Shown: piece by piece, positions 9,801-17,272 of the stretch
Layout of the letters: every line of letters starts with the position of its first letter
Position numbering within the stretch: position 1 is the first letter of the stretch
Assembly: GCF_028765165.1 (NCBI RefSeq)
Contig: NZ_JARADB010000003.1
Location: 975,210 to 1,039,209, forward strand
DNA from: Paenibacillus sp. MAHUQ-63
GTDB taxonomy: Bacteria > Bacillota > Bacilli > Paenibacillales > NBRC-103111
Direction of reading: 5' to 3'
Length of the DNA: 64,000 nucleotides
Position numbers and translations under genes: made by a program
Notes under the pieces: model-generated
Database searches by the model: none
Told to the model about the DNA's origin: nothing
The model's input: only the letters and a program-made list of their open reading frames with translations

Positions 9801-10151
9801 TCTTAGCCCGCTAAAATACCGTTTCCGCCGGAAATAGAGGATTCAATTTCCCTAGCGTGACTCATCTCGCCCTAGCCAAAACTTCCACAACGGGTTCGGA
9901 ATGGCGAGCTCCACTTGTCATATGTTCGATCCTATTTCACTTTGGGATTACCAGGTATCCCCTATCGCGGAGATTCGGTGAGAGGTACCAATTGCCATAC
10001 TCGTCCGAAATCGAAGGTCCCATACATCGTTTCAAGCCTATTCTGAGGTATGTACACACAGTAAACGGGCTCGTAAGCGGCTGCAGCGAGATCTCAGTTG
10101 AAAGGGAAATCAAATCCCCTATTCGGACAAAATGGGCATATTCCGACGATC

Positions 10152-10234
10152 AAGCGGAAATACGGTGTCTTATTCGCCTCCGGATAGGCTGAAAATGCAG
10201 TAGAACTGTATAATAGCGAACCGTATTTCCGCTT
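10152..10234. repeat. Inverted repeat in array unit 2
   Basis: Perfect 15-bp arms AAGCGGAAATACGGT (10152-10166) and ACCGTATTTCCGCTT (10220-10234) with a 53-bp spacer. A further half-copy (TACCGTTTCCGCCGG) follows directly. Confidence 0.75.
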
Positions 10235-10690
10235 AGCCCGCTAAAATACCGTTTCCGCCGGAAATAGAGGATTCAATTTCCCTTGCGTGACTCATCTCGC
10301 CCTAGCTAAAACTTCCACAACGGGTTCGAAATGGCGAGCTCCACTTGTCATATGTTCGATCTTATTTCACTTTGGAATTACCAGGTATCCCCTATGGCGG
10401 AGATTCGGTGAGAGGTACCAATTGCCATACACGTCCGAAATCGAAGGTCTCATACATCGTTTCAAACCTATTCTGAGGTATCTATAAATGTCAAACTAGC
10501 TGCCTCCGCACATTCATCTAAAGGAGGGAGGAGGTGTAGAGGGAAGTCGAAGGTCCCTTACATCGTTTCAAGCCTATTCTGAGGTATCTACACACAGTAA
10601 ACGGGCTCGTAACCGGCTGCAGCGGGGAGATCTCAGTTGAAAGGGAAATCTAATCCCCTATTCGGACAAAATGGGCATATTCCGACGATC

Positions 10691-10773
10691 AAGCGGAAAT
10701 ACGGTGTCTTATTCGCCTCTGCATATGCTGAAAATGCAGTAGAATTGTATAATAGCGAACCGTATTTCCGCTT
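10691..10773. repeat. Inverted repeat in array unit 3
   Basis: Perfect 15-bp arms at 10691-10705 and 10759-10773, with the same spacer length as in unit 2. The spacer differs at a few bases. Confidence 0.75.
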
Positions 10774-10905
10774 AGCCCGCTAAAATACCGTTTCCACCGG
10801 AAATAGAGGATTCAATTTCCCTTGCGTGACTCATCTCGCCCAAGTTAAAACTTCCACAACGGGTTCGGAACGGAGAGTTCCACTAGTCATATGTTCGATC
10901 CTATT

Positions 10906-11691
10906 TCACTTTGGGATTACCAGGTATTCCCTATCGCGGAGATTCGGTGAGAGGTACCAATGGCCATACTCGTCCGAAATTAATTTTTGTTTGATTTTAA
11001 CGATGATATCCATAGATTCACTATTGACGTCTTTGTCATTTAACAGTTTGGGATGACTAATCCAAAAGTCCAGCGTGTACTGAACGACGGCTTCCTTTCT
11101 CTTCTCATCCCAAGTCATCGTGTCCACTTGATATCCATTGTTCTTTGTACCGTCACTTCTTGTGATCGCCTCAATGAAATCGTGGGCGCTTTTTGAATAT
11201 GCATAACTTTCTACGGCTCGTTTGATTTTCAACTCGGCAGTTTCGGTTTGGTCAATGAATAGCTTCACTTGATAGGTTGCTTGATCCCAAGTCACGGCGG
11301 CGCCTGATGCCTCAGCAACAAACCTGAGAGGTACGAGTGAATTGCCGTTCACAATCATTGGCGCTTGTTCCAGATAAAAAGCCATATGGTTGGCCGCAGC
11401 GAGAGAGCTGCCAATCACTAAGCTGATCTGGCTGCCGCCGCGCTCTGCCGATATGGTTTGAGTGGCTGCGTTCCAGTTCACCGTATACCCGAGCTTTTCA
11501 AAGATCGTTCGAAATGGAACTAAGGTTACTCCCTCTTCTAAGACAGGTTCTTGCTCAAAAGTTAGCCTCTCATCCCCTAAATAAACAGAAATGATACGAA
11601 CGTCGCTCTCCGCGTAAACCCGAGGGGCGCTCAAGCATAAAGCTGTAAATAAAAATAAAATGCTTCTCCGAAGACGCGATCTCCGTGACAT
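10906..11691 (-). CDS. Exported protein with copper-amine-oxidase-N-like domain, repeat-derived C-terminus
   Basis: 261 residues. An N-terminal signal peptide (RRSRLRR head, hydrophobic core 10-21, cleavage near VYA-ES at 27-28) is followed by a copper amine oxidase N-terminal-like domain at about 33-147. The domain shows the usual LVPFRTIFEKLGYTVNW and LVPLRFVAEASGAAVTW repeats seen in many Paenibacillus surface proteins. Residues 150-237 form a small domain I do not recognise. From about residue 238 to the stop the frame is encoded by the repeat array (sequence beyond position 10980), so the natural C-terminus was probably lost when the repeat arrived. Start supported by GGAGG seven bases upstream. 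Possibly no longer functional. Confidence 0.75.
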   Translation of the reverse strand: MSRRSRLRRSILFLFTALCLSAPRVYAESDVRIISVYLGDERLTFEQEPVLEEGVTLVPFRTIFEKLGYTVNWNAATQTISAERGGSQISLVIGSSLAAANHMAFYLEQAPMIVNGNSLVPLRFVAEASGAAVTWDQATYQVKLFIDQTETAELKIKRAVESYAYSKSAHDFIEAITRSDGTKNNGYQVDTMTWDEKRKEAVVQYTLDFWISHPKLLNDKDVNSESMDIIVKIKQKLISDEYGHWYLSPNLRDREYLVIPK

Positions 11692-11784
11692 CTGTCATCC
11701 TCCAATTTAGCTGAAATCCGTAATTGTAATCACTCCCAGTATTTCGAGCGAACTTAATAAATTCAGGGTGTATGCAAAGCTGCC

Positions 11785-11812
11785 AAAAAGGCCGATGACA
11801 GTCATCGGCCTT
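11785..11812 (-). terminator. Terminator after the beta-lactamase-fold hydrolase
   Basis: Near-perfect 11-12-bp arms (AAGGCCGATGAC / GTCATCGGCCTT) with a very short loop and, on the minus strand, a run of five T. It lies 34 bp behind the stop at 11846. Confidence 0.85.
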
Positions 11813-11845
11813 GAAACGAACGGCGAAGCGAAGCGGAGCTCGGGA

Positions 11846-13090
11846 TCAATCTTCGATGGCCTGATAGACCGTGGTCCAGAAGTCGTGGATCAACCGCGCG
11901 GAATCCGGGGTTGACATCCCGACCTGGGTGAGCAGCATGCCGGTGAGCTGGTTGACCGGGTCGGCATAGGTCGTGGTGCCGCTTCCGCCGTCCCAGCCGA
12001 ACTGGCCGACGGGCGCGTAGTCGCCACGGTAGGTGCGGACGGCCATCCCGAATCCCCAGCCGCCGTGCTGCCCTTGGCCGAATGACACATGGACGTTGTT
12101 GCTGGCCATGGCGGTTCGGGCGGCTTGCTGCTCGGGCGTAAGGCGGTTGGTGGTCATCAGCTGGACGGCGGGCCGGGACAGAATCCGTTCATTCCCGTGC
12201 ATCCCGTGATTCAGCAGCATCCGGAAGTAGGCATTGTAGTCGTCGACGGTGGAGGAAAGTCCGCCGCCGCCGCCCTGGAACGCCGGACTCTGGCTGTGGC
12301 GTCCCCCCTCGGCTTCGTCCCATACGATGAATTCTCCGGTCTGGGGGCTAGGGGCGTAGAGCGGCGGCAGCCGGTCGATCTTGTCGGCGGGCACGTGGAA
12401 CCCGGTGTCCTTCATGCCCAGCGGCTCCAAGATGCGTTCGTGCAGGAACGACTCAAATGACTGGCCCGTGACCCTGGCGACAAGCACGCCCAGCAGATCG
12501 CTGCTGATATGGTACTGCCAGCGCTCCCCGGGCTGGTGCATCAGCGGAAGGGTGCCTAGGCGGCGCATCCACTCATCCGGCTCGGGCATCGGTTCCGGCA
12601 GATCGGGCGTGAGCCCCTGCTCGAAGATCGCCCCCATGATCGGAGTGCCGAGCGACGTCATATCCATACCGAGCCCGAACGTGGAGGTCAACAGGTCCCG
12701 TACGGTGATCGGCCGCCGCGCCGGCACGGTGTCGTCCAGCGGACCGTCGGCCCGTTTCAGCACCCGCCTGTCGGCGAGTTCGGGCAGCCACGTCTGTACC
12801 AGATCATCCAGCCGCAGCCTGCACTCGTCGAGCAGGATCATGACCGGCGCGACCGAGACCGGCTTGGAGGTGGACGCCATTCGGAAGATCGTGTCCCGGC
12901 GCATCGGCGCACCCCCTTCATGGCGCATCGTACCGATCGCTTCGACGTGCGTCTCGCCGTACCGGCTGACCAAGGCGACGAGCCCAGGAATTTTCCCGGA
13001 CTCGACATGCCGTGCCAGCACGTCGCGCATTTTGCGCAGCCCTGCTGCGGAGAAGCCGCTGCTTCTGTGTCCCGTTGTCATCTTTCTCAT
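11846..13090 (-). CDS. Serine hydrolase, class C beta-lactamase / DD-peptidase fold
   Basis: 414 residues with no signal peptide. The catalytic S-x-x-K is S73-T-S-K76 (FRMASTSKPV). The second motif position holds Tyr (WQYHISSD), and a C-terminal GWDGGSGT stands where the KTG-type motif lies in this fold. Such proteins act as esterases or peptidases far more often than as beta-lactamases, so resistance should not be inferred. Ribosome site GGAGGG precedes the ATG. Base use is strikingly GC-rich with G/C third positions, unlike its neighbours, and the protein reads like actinobacterial homologues, which suggests transfer. It is a single-gene unit with its own terminator. Confidence 0.85.
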   Translation of the reverse strand: MRKMTTGHRSSGFSAAGLRKMRDVLARHVESGKIPGLVALVSRYGETHVEAIGTMRHEGGAPMRRDTIFRMASTSKPVSVAPVMILLDECRLRLDDLVQTWLPELADRRVLKRADGPLDDTVPARRPITVRDLLTSTFGLGMDMTSLGTPIMGAIFEQGLTPDLPEPMPEPDEWMRRLGTLPLMHQPGERWQYHISSDLLGVLVARVTGQSFESFLHERILEPLGMKDTGFHVPADKIDRLPPLYAPSPQTGEFIVWDEAEGGRHSQSPAFQGGGGGLSSTVDDYNAYFRMLLNHGMHGNERILSRPAVQLMTTNRLTPEQQAARTAMASNNVHVSFGQGQHGGWGFGMAVRTYRGDYAPVGQFGWDGGSGTTTYADPVNQLTGMLLTQVGMSTPDSARLIHDFWTTVYQAIED

Positions 13091-13306
13091 TTCATTTCCC
13101 TCCTTAACAATCTCGTAACCGTAACAGTCCGCTTCGGACGAAAGCCCTAAATCATCGTATCGCGTATCCGTATGTCCACGCTGCAGGTCAGATGTGATCT
13201 TGTTCTCGCTCTTCCAATCACTTCCATATCTGAATGATAAGATAAATTACTGTGACTGTCAAGGTACTATTTTCGCCATATTACAACACCTATAACATTT
13301 GGGCGC

Positions 13307-13344
13307 AAAAAAAAGGAAACCGGGCTGAGCGCAGTTTCCTTTTT
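13307..13344 (-). terminator. Terminator after the VOC gene
   Basis: AAGGAAAC / GTTTCCTT stem flanked by A and T runs, so it could act on both strands. The longer T run follows the stem on the minus strand. It lies 10 bp behind the VOC stop codon. Confidence 0.75.
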
Positions 13345-13353
13345 CCTTATTTC

Positions 13354-13701
13354 TTATTTCTCCCAAAGCTCAACCAGTCGACCTTCAGGGTCTTTAATCC
13401 AAATAAACGAACCAAAATCACTGCTTTCTTTGTCCTTTGCTAGCGGTACCCCCATATGGGCAAGATGCTTCATCGTCTCGTCCAGACTATGTACTTGGAA
13501 ATTTAGCATCACTTGTTGTTCCGTTGGAAAATAATTGTCATCCTCGGTGAAGAAAGAAAAGATCGTCTCATTGCCTGCTTGGGGTTTTATTACAGTCCCA
13601 TTCCAATTATCTATTTCAATCTTTAGCACTTCGCTGTACCATTTTTTCACAACTTCAAGATTCTTCGTTCTCCAAAATACGCCGCCAAAACCTTTTATCA
13701 T
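13354..13701 (-). CDS. VOC family protein (glyoxalase/bleomycin-resistance fold)
   Basis: Small protein of 115 residues made of two beta-alpha-beta-beta-beta units typical of the vicinal oxygen chelate fold (GVFWRTKNLEVVKKWYSEVL at the start, FIWIKDPEGRLVELWEK at the end). The C-terminal Glu of VELWE is the usual metal ligand. It may be a lyase or dioxygenase, or simply a binding protein; the exact role is not predictable. AGGAG precedes the ATG. It is followed by a terminator and preceded by the lyase stop at 13744, 42 bp away on the same strand, so read-through from the lyase gene is possible. Confidence 0.85.
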   Translation of the reverse strand: MIKGFGGVFWRTKNLEVVKKWYSEVLKIEIDNWNGTVIKPQAGNETIFSFFTEDDNYFPTEQQVMLNFQVHSLDETMKHLAHMGVPLAKDKESSDFGSFIWIKDPEGRLVELWEK

Positions 13702-13743
13702 TGCATCTAACTCCTGTCTGTCATCAAATTTATTATTATTCGA

Positions 13744-15981
13744 TTACTGACTAGCTTTCGGCAAGTGCAGATTCGGAATCGGCATCTTCGCCCAATCCAT
13801 GTCTGAGGCAAAATAGAAGCTGGTGTAGCAAGGCTGATTGTACACAACATTCTGCCATGCGATACCGGTTCTGTATTGCGCGTCGTGCATCAATGTATAC
13901 ATTTTGCGGTCTGTTATCTCCGTGCTCAGGTAGATCCGAATAGCCGAGCTATCCGAGGTGCGTACCAGCAGCTCTTCTCTCCAATCTCCGAAGACATCCG
14001 CGACGAGGCACGGATTCCCCTTGGTTCCATTGTTGGAAGACGTTCCTTCTGCTGTCAGGAGCTTGCCCCGTCTCCAGTCTTCAATAGCAACAGGCTCAGC
14101 GAATCTGCCGCTGACGACCTGGGTTGTCATATCGGCCGACCACCTGATGTTCATGTTCGTGCCCGGCACCTGCTTGGATATCTGCTCCCCCCGGCACGTC
14201 ATCAAGCCGAAAGCTTCATCCCCTTCATAGCCCTCGCTGCACCATACTTGAAGGCCGCGCTGCGCCGGATCCACCTGGCCGACCATCCCGCGCCCCACAT
14301 CATCGGCAGCGAAGCCGCCGAACAAGATCTCGCCTGTCGCGGCATCGCGCAGCGTGTACCCGTAGGGCCCCCATTCGCCGCTTTCGTGGACCATGAAGAT
14401 CTCCAGCCCCTCCCGGTCCGGATCAATATTCGCTACGTGCAGGGCATCGCCATGGCCGAGCTTGACGATGCGGCCGGGCGCTTTGCTCTCAGGAGGCATC
14501 ACGGCGCGGGAGCTGTACAGGATCGTGCCATCATGGTCGATAGTAGCGGCGCCATAAATAATTTCGTGACAGCCATCCCCGTCAACATCGGCAATGCTAA
14601 GCGAATGCGCCCCCTGCTTGGCCAGACTGCCGAAGTGCTCGTCTCTTCCATCTTCCAGACGAAGTGTGTTATGGAATGGATTATTCATCGTCATCCAGCC
14701 GCTGTCGACGACCCAGTGCTCCTTCAGATGCGCACCATCCCACGAGTAAGATACGACGGCAGCACGTGTATAGTATCCGCGGGCGAAGATTGCATACGGC
14801 TTCCTACCGTCCAGATAGGCCACACCGGCGAGGAAACGGTCGACACGATTGCCAGGCTCAATGCGGTTCCACGCATAATCTCCCCACATCAGACCGTCAT
14901 CATGCCGCCCAGGCTTATAGGGAATCGTCTCGAGTTCCTCACCTGTCTCTCCGTGAAACACGGTTATATATTCAGGCCCCTCAAGAATAAAGCCCTCAAA
15001 AGACCGCAAGCTATTGCGTCCGCTCCGGCTGGGGGCGTACACGTCGATGAAGTGATCGGCAAGCCGCTCCGCGTCCTCCCTGGACAGCGGGTAACGGTAG
15101 CGGTTATCGATTCCGAAGCAGGCTTCCAGTGTGGACGGCCAGTGCCCGGCAACGACCTCTTCATGTTTGTCCCAGCGCATAAACATCCGGACGATATGCT
15201 CGTAGTAGTCCCTGCTGCTCATTCGGTAGTCGTCCTGATGGCTGTACCCTGCAGCTATATCCTCCGAGGGCATAGTGATATACGCTTCGGAGGACGGCCT
15301 TCCCTCCCGATCGTACCGGATGATCTTCGTACCCGGTGCGGTCTTGAACATCAGCTCCGCTTTCCCGTCCCCGTCAAAATCATAGACCAGAAACTGCGTA
15401 TAATGCGCGCCTGCACGGATGTTCACACCGAGGTCGATCCGGTAGAGCAGCGTTCCGTCTAACTTATAGCAGTCGATATATACGGGACCCGTGTAGCCGG
15501 AGTGCGATACATCCTTAGAATTGGATGGGTCCCATTTGACGAAATACTCATACTCGCCGTCACCGTCTACATCGCCAACACTCATATCATTGGCCGCGTA
15601 CGTATAGGTCTGGCCGGTTGGCGTCATGCCGTCAGCAGGTTTACGTAGTGGCAATTCATAGTAGGGGCTCTCCCATGGAACGACATCTTCACTCCGGTCG
15701 ACTTCCTGTCCGTTTACGACGGCACAAACAACATATACGGAAGCAAGCGTCCCGCTTCGATCCAAATAATTCGTGCTGTCACGAACAGCCGTGAGGAGGA
15801 TACCATCCCGGTACAGATTAAAATCAGTACCGGTCAGTCCCTTATCGCTATGACCTGTCACTTCATTCCCAAGCAATCTCCAGCTGAGAAATACACCTTC
15901 CGATGTCGCTGCTGCAACCAACCCTCTACCGAGGTATTCCAGTTGAACTGCGGCATTCTTATTATCGTTAGCTTCGATCAT
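13744..15981 (-). CDS. Rhamnogalacturonan lyase, PL11 family, intracellular type
   Basis: About 745 residues. It cleaves the rhamnogalacturonan-I backbone of pectin by beta-elimination. The eight-bladed propeller is recognisable from repeated calcium-binding loops such as DVDGDGEYEY, DFDGDGKAELMFKTAPGT and DVDGDGCHEIIYG. An N-terminal Fn3-like beta domain (YLGRGLVAAATSEGVFLSWR) comes first. I place the start at the ATG at 15981: AGGAGTGGAG precedes it, and the longer frame from 16032 would overlap the upstream regulator. No signal peptide is present, as in the B. subtilis YesX type, so it probably works on imported oligosaccharides. It is about 120 residues longer than YesW/YesX. It lies 4 bp behind the AraC gene, so the two are co-transcribed. 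Confidence 0.92.
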   Translation of the reverse strand: MIEANDNKNAAVQLEYLGRGLVAAATSEGVFLSWRLLGNEVTGHSDKGLTGTDFNLYRDGILLTAVRDSTNYLDRSGTLASVYVVCAVVNGQEVDRSEDVVPWESPYYELPLRKPADGMTPTGQTYTYAANDMSVGDVDGDGEYEYFVKWDPSNSKDVSHSGYTGPVYIDCYKLDGTLLYRIDLGVNIRAGAHYTQFLVYDFDGDGKAELMFKTAPGTKIIRYDREGRPSSEAYITMPSEDIAAGYSHQDDYRMSSRDYYEHIVRMFMRWDKHEEVVAGHWPSTLEACFGIDNRYRYPLSREDAERLADHFIDVYAPSRSGRNSLRSFEGFILEGPEYITVFHGETGEELETIPYKPGRHDDGLMWGDYAWNRIEPGNRVDRFLAGVAYLDGRKPYAIFARGYYTRAAVVSYSWDGAHLKEHWVVDSGWMTMNNPFHNTLRLEDGRDEHFGSLAKQGAHSLSIADVDGDGCHEIIYGAATIDHDGTILYSSRAVMPPESKAPGRIVKLGHGDALHVANIDPDREGLEIFMVHESGEWGPYGYTLRDAATGEILFGGFAADDVGRGMVGQVDPAQRGLQVWCSEGYEGDEAFGLMTCRGEQISKQVPGTNMNIRWSADMTTQVVSGRFAEPVAIEDWRRGKLLTAEGTSSNNGTKGNPCLVADVFGDWREELLVRTSDSSAIRIYLSTEITDRKMYTLMHDAQYRTGIAWQNVVYNQPCYTSFYFASDMDWAKMPIPNLHLPKASQ

Positions 15982-15985
15982 ACAG

Positions 15986-16828
15986 CTATTCTCCACTCCT
16001 TTGACTGGTTCTGTAACTACTTGGCGAGACACCGTTCAGCAATTTGAACATTTTGCTGAAATGGTACTCCTCATAATACCCGCACAGCTTGGCAATTTCC
16101 TTAATCGGGTAATCCGTAAATATGAGATAGCGGCACGCCTGTTGGTTGCGCAAATGGTTATGATACTCCTTGGGGCCCATGCCCGTATACTTGATAAACA
16201 GTTTGCGCAGATAGGATGCCGAAATCTTGTAGGCATCGGCTAGACGCTCAATGCGCTGATTTTCCGTATAGCCATTCTCCAGATGCTTTTTGATTTGCTC
16301 AAAAGCGGCGATGGCTCCCGTTTCAGCCAAGCTCCAGTCCGGCTGCTCGATCTGATGAAGCTTATGAAGCAGGATCTGCAGTTTGGCCTGAGAAACGAGC
16401 GCTCCGGCCGCAACACCAGGAGACCATTCCTGGTGAATCTCGCGAAACAACGGTCCTAATTCCTCACTTTGCGATGGACTGAATTGACTTAGGAAGGGAA
16501 GCCCAAGTCTCTCAACCGGCGTCACATTCTTCCAGACCGCATCGTACCCGATTTCCGCGCAGTCGAAAAGCACCATCGTCATCCGAAGCGGAGCATGGGG
16601 CTCCGATCGCATGGACATTTCGAGACCGGGCTTTAAGTAAGCCAGCATTCCGGCTTGCACACTGTGTTCCGTATTCGTGAGGAAAGTCCCTTCTCCCTCA
16701 TGAATCCAATACAAGCTGTGCACGTTCACCAGATTGCGCATATCTTCCCACCCGGGATAGGTTACTTTATCAAGAACAACATGAATCTGCAGCGCCAGGC
16801 GATTCAAGTTATATGTGAGTGGCTCCAT
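15986..16828 (-). CDS. AraC family transcriptional regulator with cupin N-terminus
   Basis: 280 residues: an N-terminal cupin-like sugar-sensing half (about 1-150) and a C-terminal AraC double helix-turn-helix domain (IERLADAYKISASYLRKLF...IKEIAKLCGYYEEYHFSKMF). Its stop lies 4 bp before the PL11 lyase start, so it most likely controls the lyase and itself in response to rhamnogalacturonan fragments. A direct repeat in its own upstream region (16867-16899) fits an AraC operator. Ribosome site GGGGGTG. Confidence 0.9.
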   Translation of the reverse strand: MEPLTYNLNRLALQIHVVLDKVTYPGWEDMRNLVNVHSLYWIHEGEGTFLTNTEHSVQAGMLAYLKPGLEMSMRSEPHAPLRMTMVLFDCAEIGYDAVWKNVTPVERLGLPFLSQFSPSQSEELGPLFREIHQEWSPGVAAGALVSQAKLQILLHKLHQIEQPDWSLAETGAIAAFEQIKKHLENGYTENQRIERLADAYKISASYLRKLFIKYTGMGPKEYHNHLRNQQACRYLIFTDYPIKEIAKLCGYYEEYHFSKMFKLLNGVSPSSYRTSQRSGE

Positions 16829-16866
16829 ACTCGTTTCACCCCCTGGTCCACCAACCCGTTAAAAGA

Positions 16867-16899
16867 TCGTTTTTTACAAGTGTTCTTCGTTTTTTTACA
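16867..16899 (-). promoter_or_regulatory. Candidate AraC operator: TGTAAAAAACGA direct repeat
   Basis: On the minus strand TGTAAAAAAACGA (16887-16899) and TGTAAAAAACGA (16867-16878) are direct repeats exactly 21 bp apart, two helical turns, which fits two HTH units on one DNA face. The site lies 38-70 bp before the AraC start codon. Confidence 0.5.
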
Positions 16900-17272
16900 T
16901 CCAGAACTTTCCTGCCGCATGATACTATCCATATTAGCAGAGCGTCGGCGAGATGGCTAGATTGATCTTCATATCTAGGAATAGAGCGCTTGTTGAGGAC
17001 GGTTCAAGAGCATCACAGCCATATCCCTTCCATGGGGTATTCAGGAGAAATGGTTAGATCGTTTTCCACATGCTCATTACACTGTCGCTTGCTCCCCAAT
17101 AAAAAAGACTCCCGAATTGGGAGTCTTTACTTTCGTATCCGTTCCATGTACTTGTAAGGAACAACATACCAATGACATCTTAATCTATAAGTCTTAAAAT
17201 TTTATATGTGTTGTCATTTCAACTATTTCATCTAAACCGACTTCATAGATTTATGCTGGAAGGGATGATAGG
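16900..17272. other. Intergenic region with no gene seen
   Basis: Between the AraC upstream site and the M23 peptidase. Apart from a terminator-like hairpin at 17104-17128 I see no reading frame with a start, ribosome site and protein-like composition on either strand. Confidence 0.6.
17104..17128 (-). terminator. Orphan terminator-like hairpin
   Basis: Perfect 10-bp arms AAAGACTCCC / GGGAGTCTTT with a 5-base loop and, on the minus strand, six T. No gene on the minus strand ends here, so it may close a small RNA or be left from a lost gene. Confidence 0.6.

Larger units (their letters stand above)
9291..10980. repeat. Nested tandem repeat array (four long units with 107-bp subrepeats)
   Basis: Four copies of a long unit, each opening with CACAACGGGTTCGG or a close variant, start at about 9291, 9886, 10316 and 10855. 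The second unit is 430 bp, the third about 539 bp because it contains one extra 107-110 bp subunit, the first contains two extra subunits (steps at 9364, 9471 and 9578) and lacks an internal segment, and the fourth is cut off at 10980. Each of the three long units carries an inverted repeat, GCGGAAATACGGT / ACCGTATTTCCGC, with a 53-bp spacer. Copies are about 95% alike by eye. Reading frames inside are repeats of each other and are not credible genes. The array ends inside the reading frame of the next gene. Confidence 0.9.

Noticed and set aside
9857..11056. Three similar plus-strand frames (starting MTHLA) in the repeat array
   Set aside because: They are copies of one repeat segment read in the same frame, differ in length only by chance stops and lack any domain.
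12381..13118. Plus-strand frame of 245 codons opposite the beta-lactamase-fold gene
   Set aside because: A GC-rich gene gives few stop codons in other frames. The translated product is Ser/Arg-rich low-complexity sequence.
13876..15462. Long plus-strand frame of about 528 codons opposite the PL11 lyase gene
   Set aside because: It mirrors the codon bias of the lyase gene, has no recognisable domain and no ribosome site. The minus-strand frame has clear PL11 motifs.
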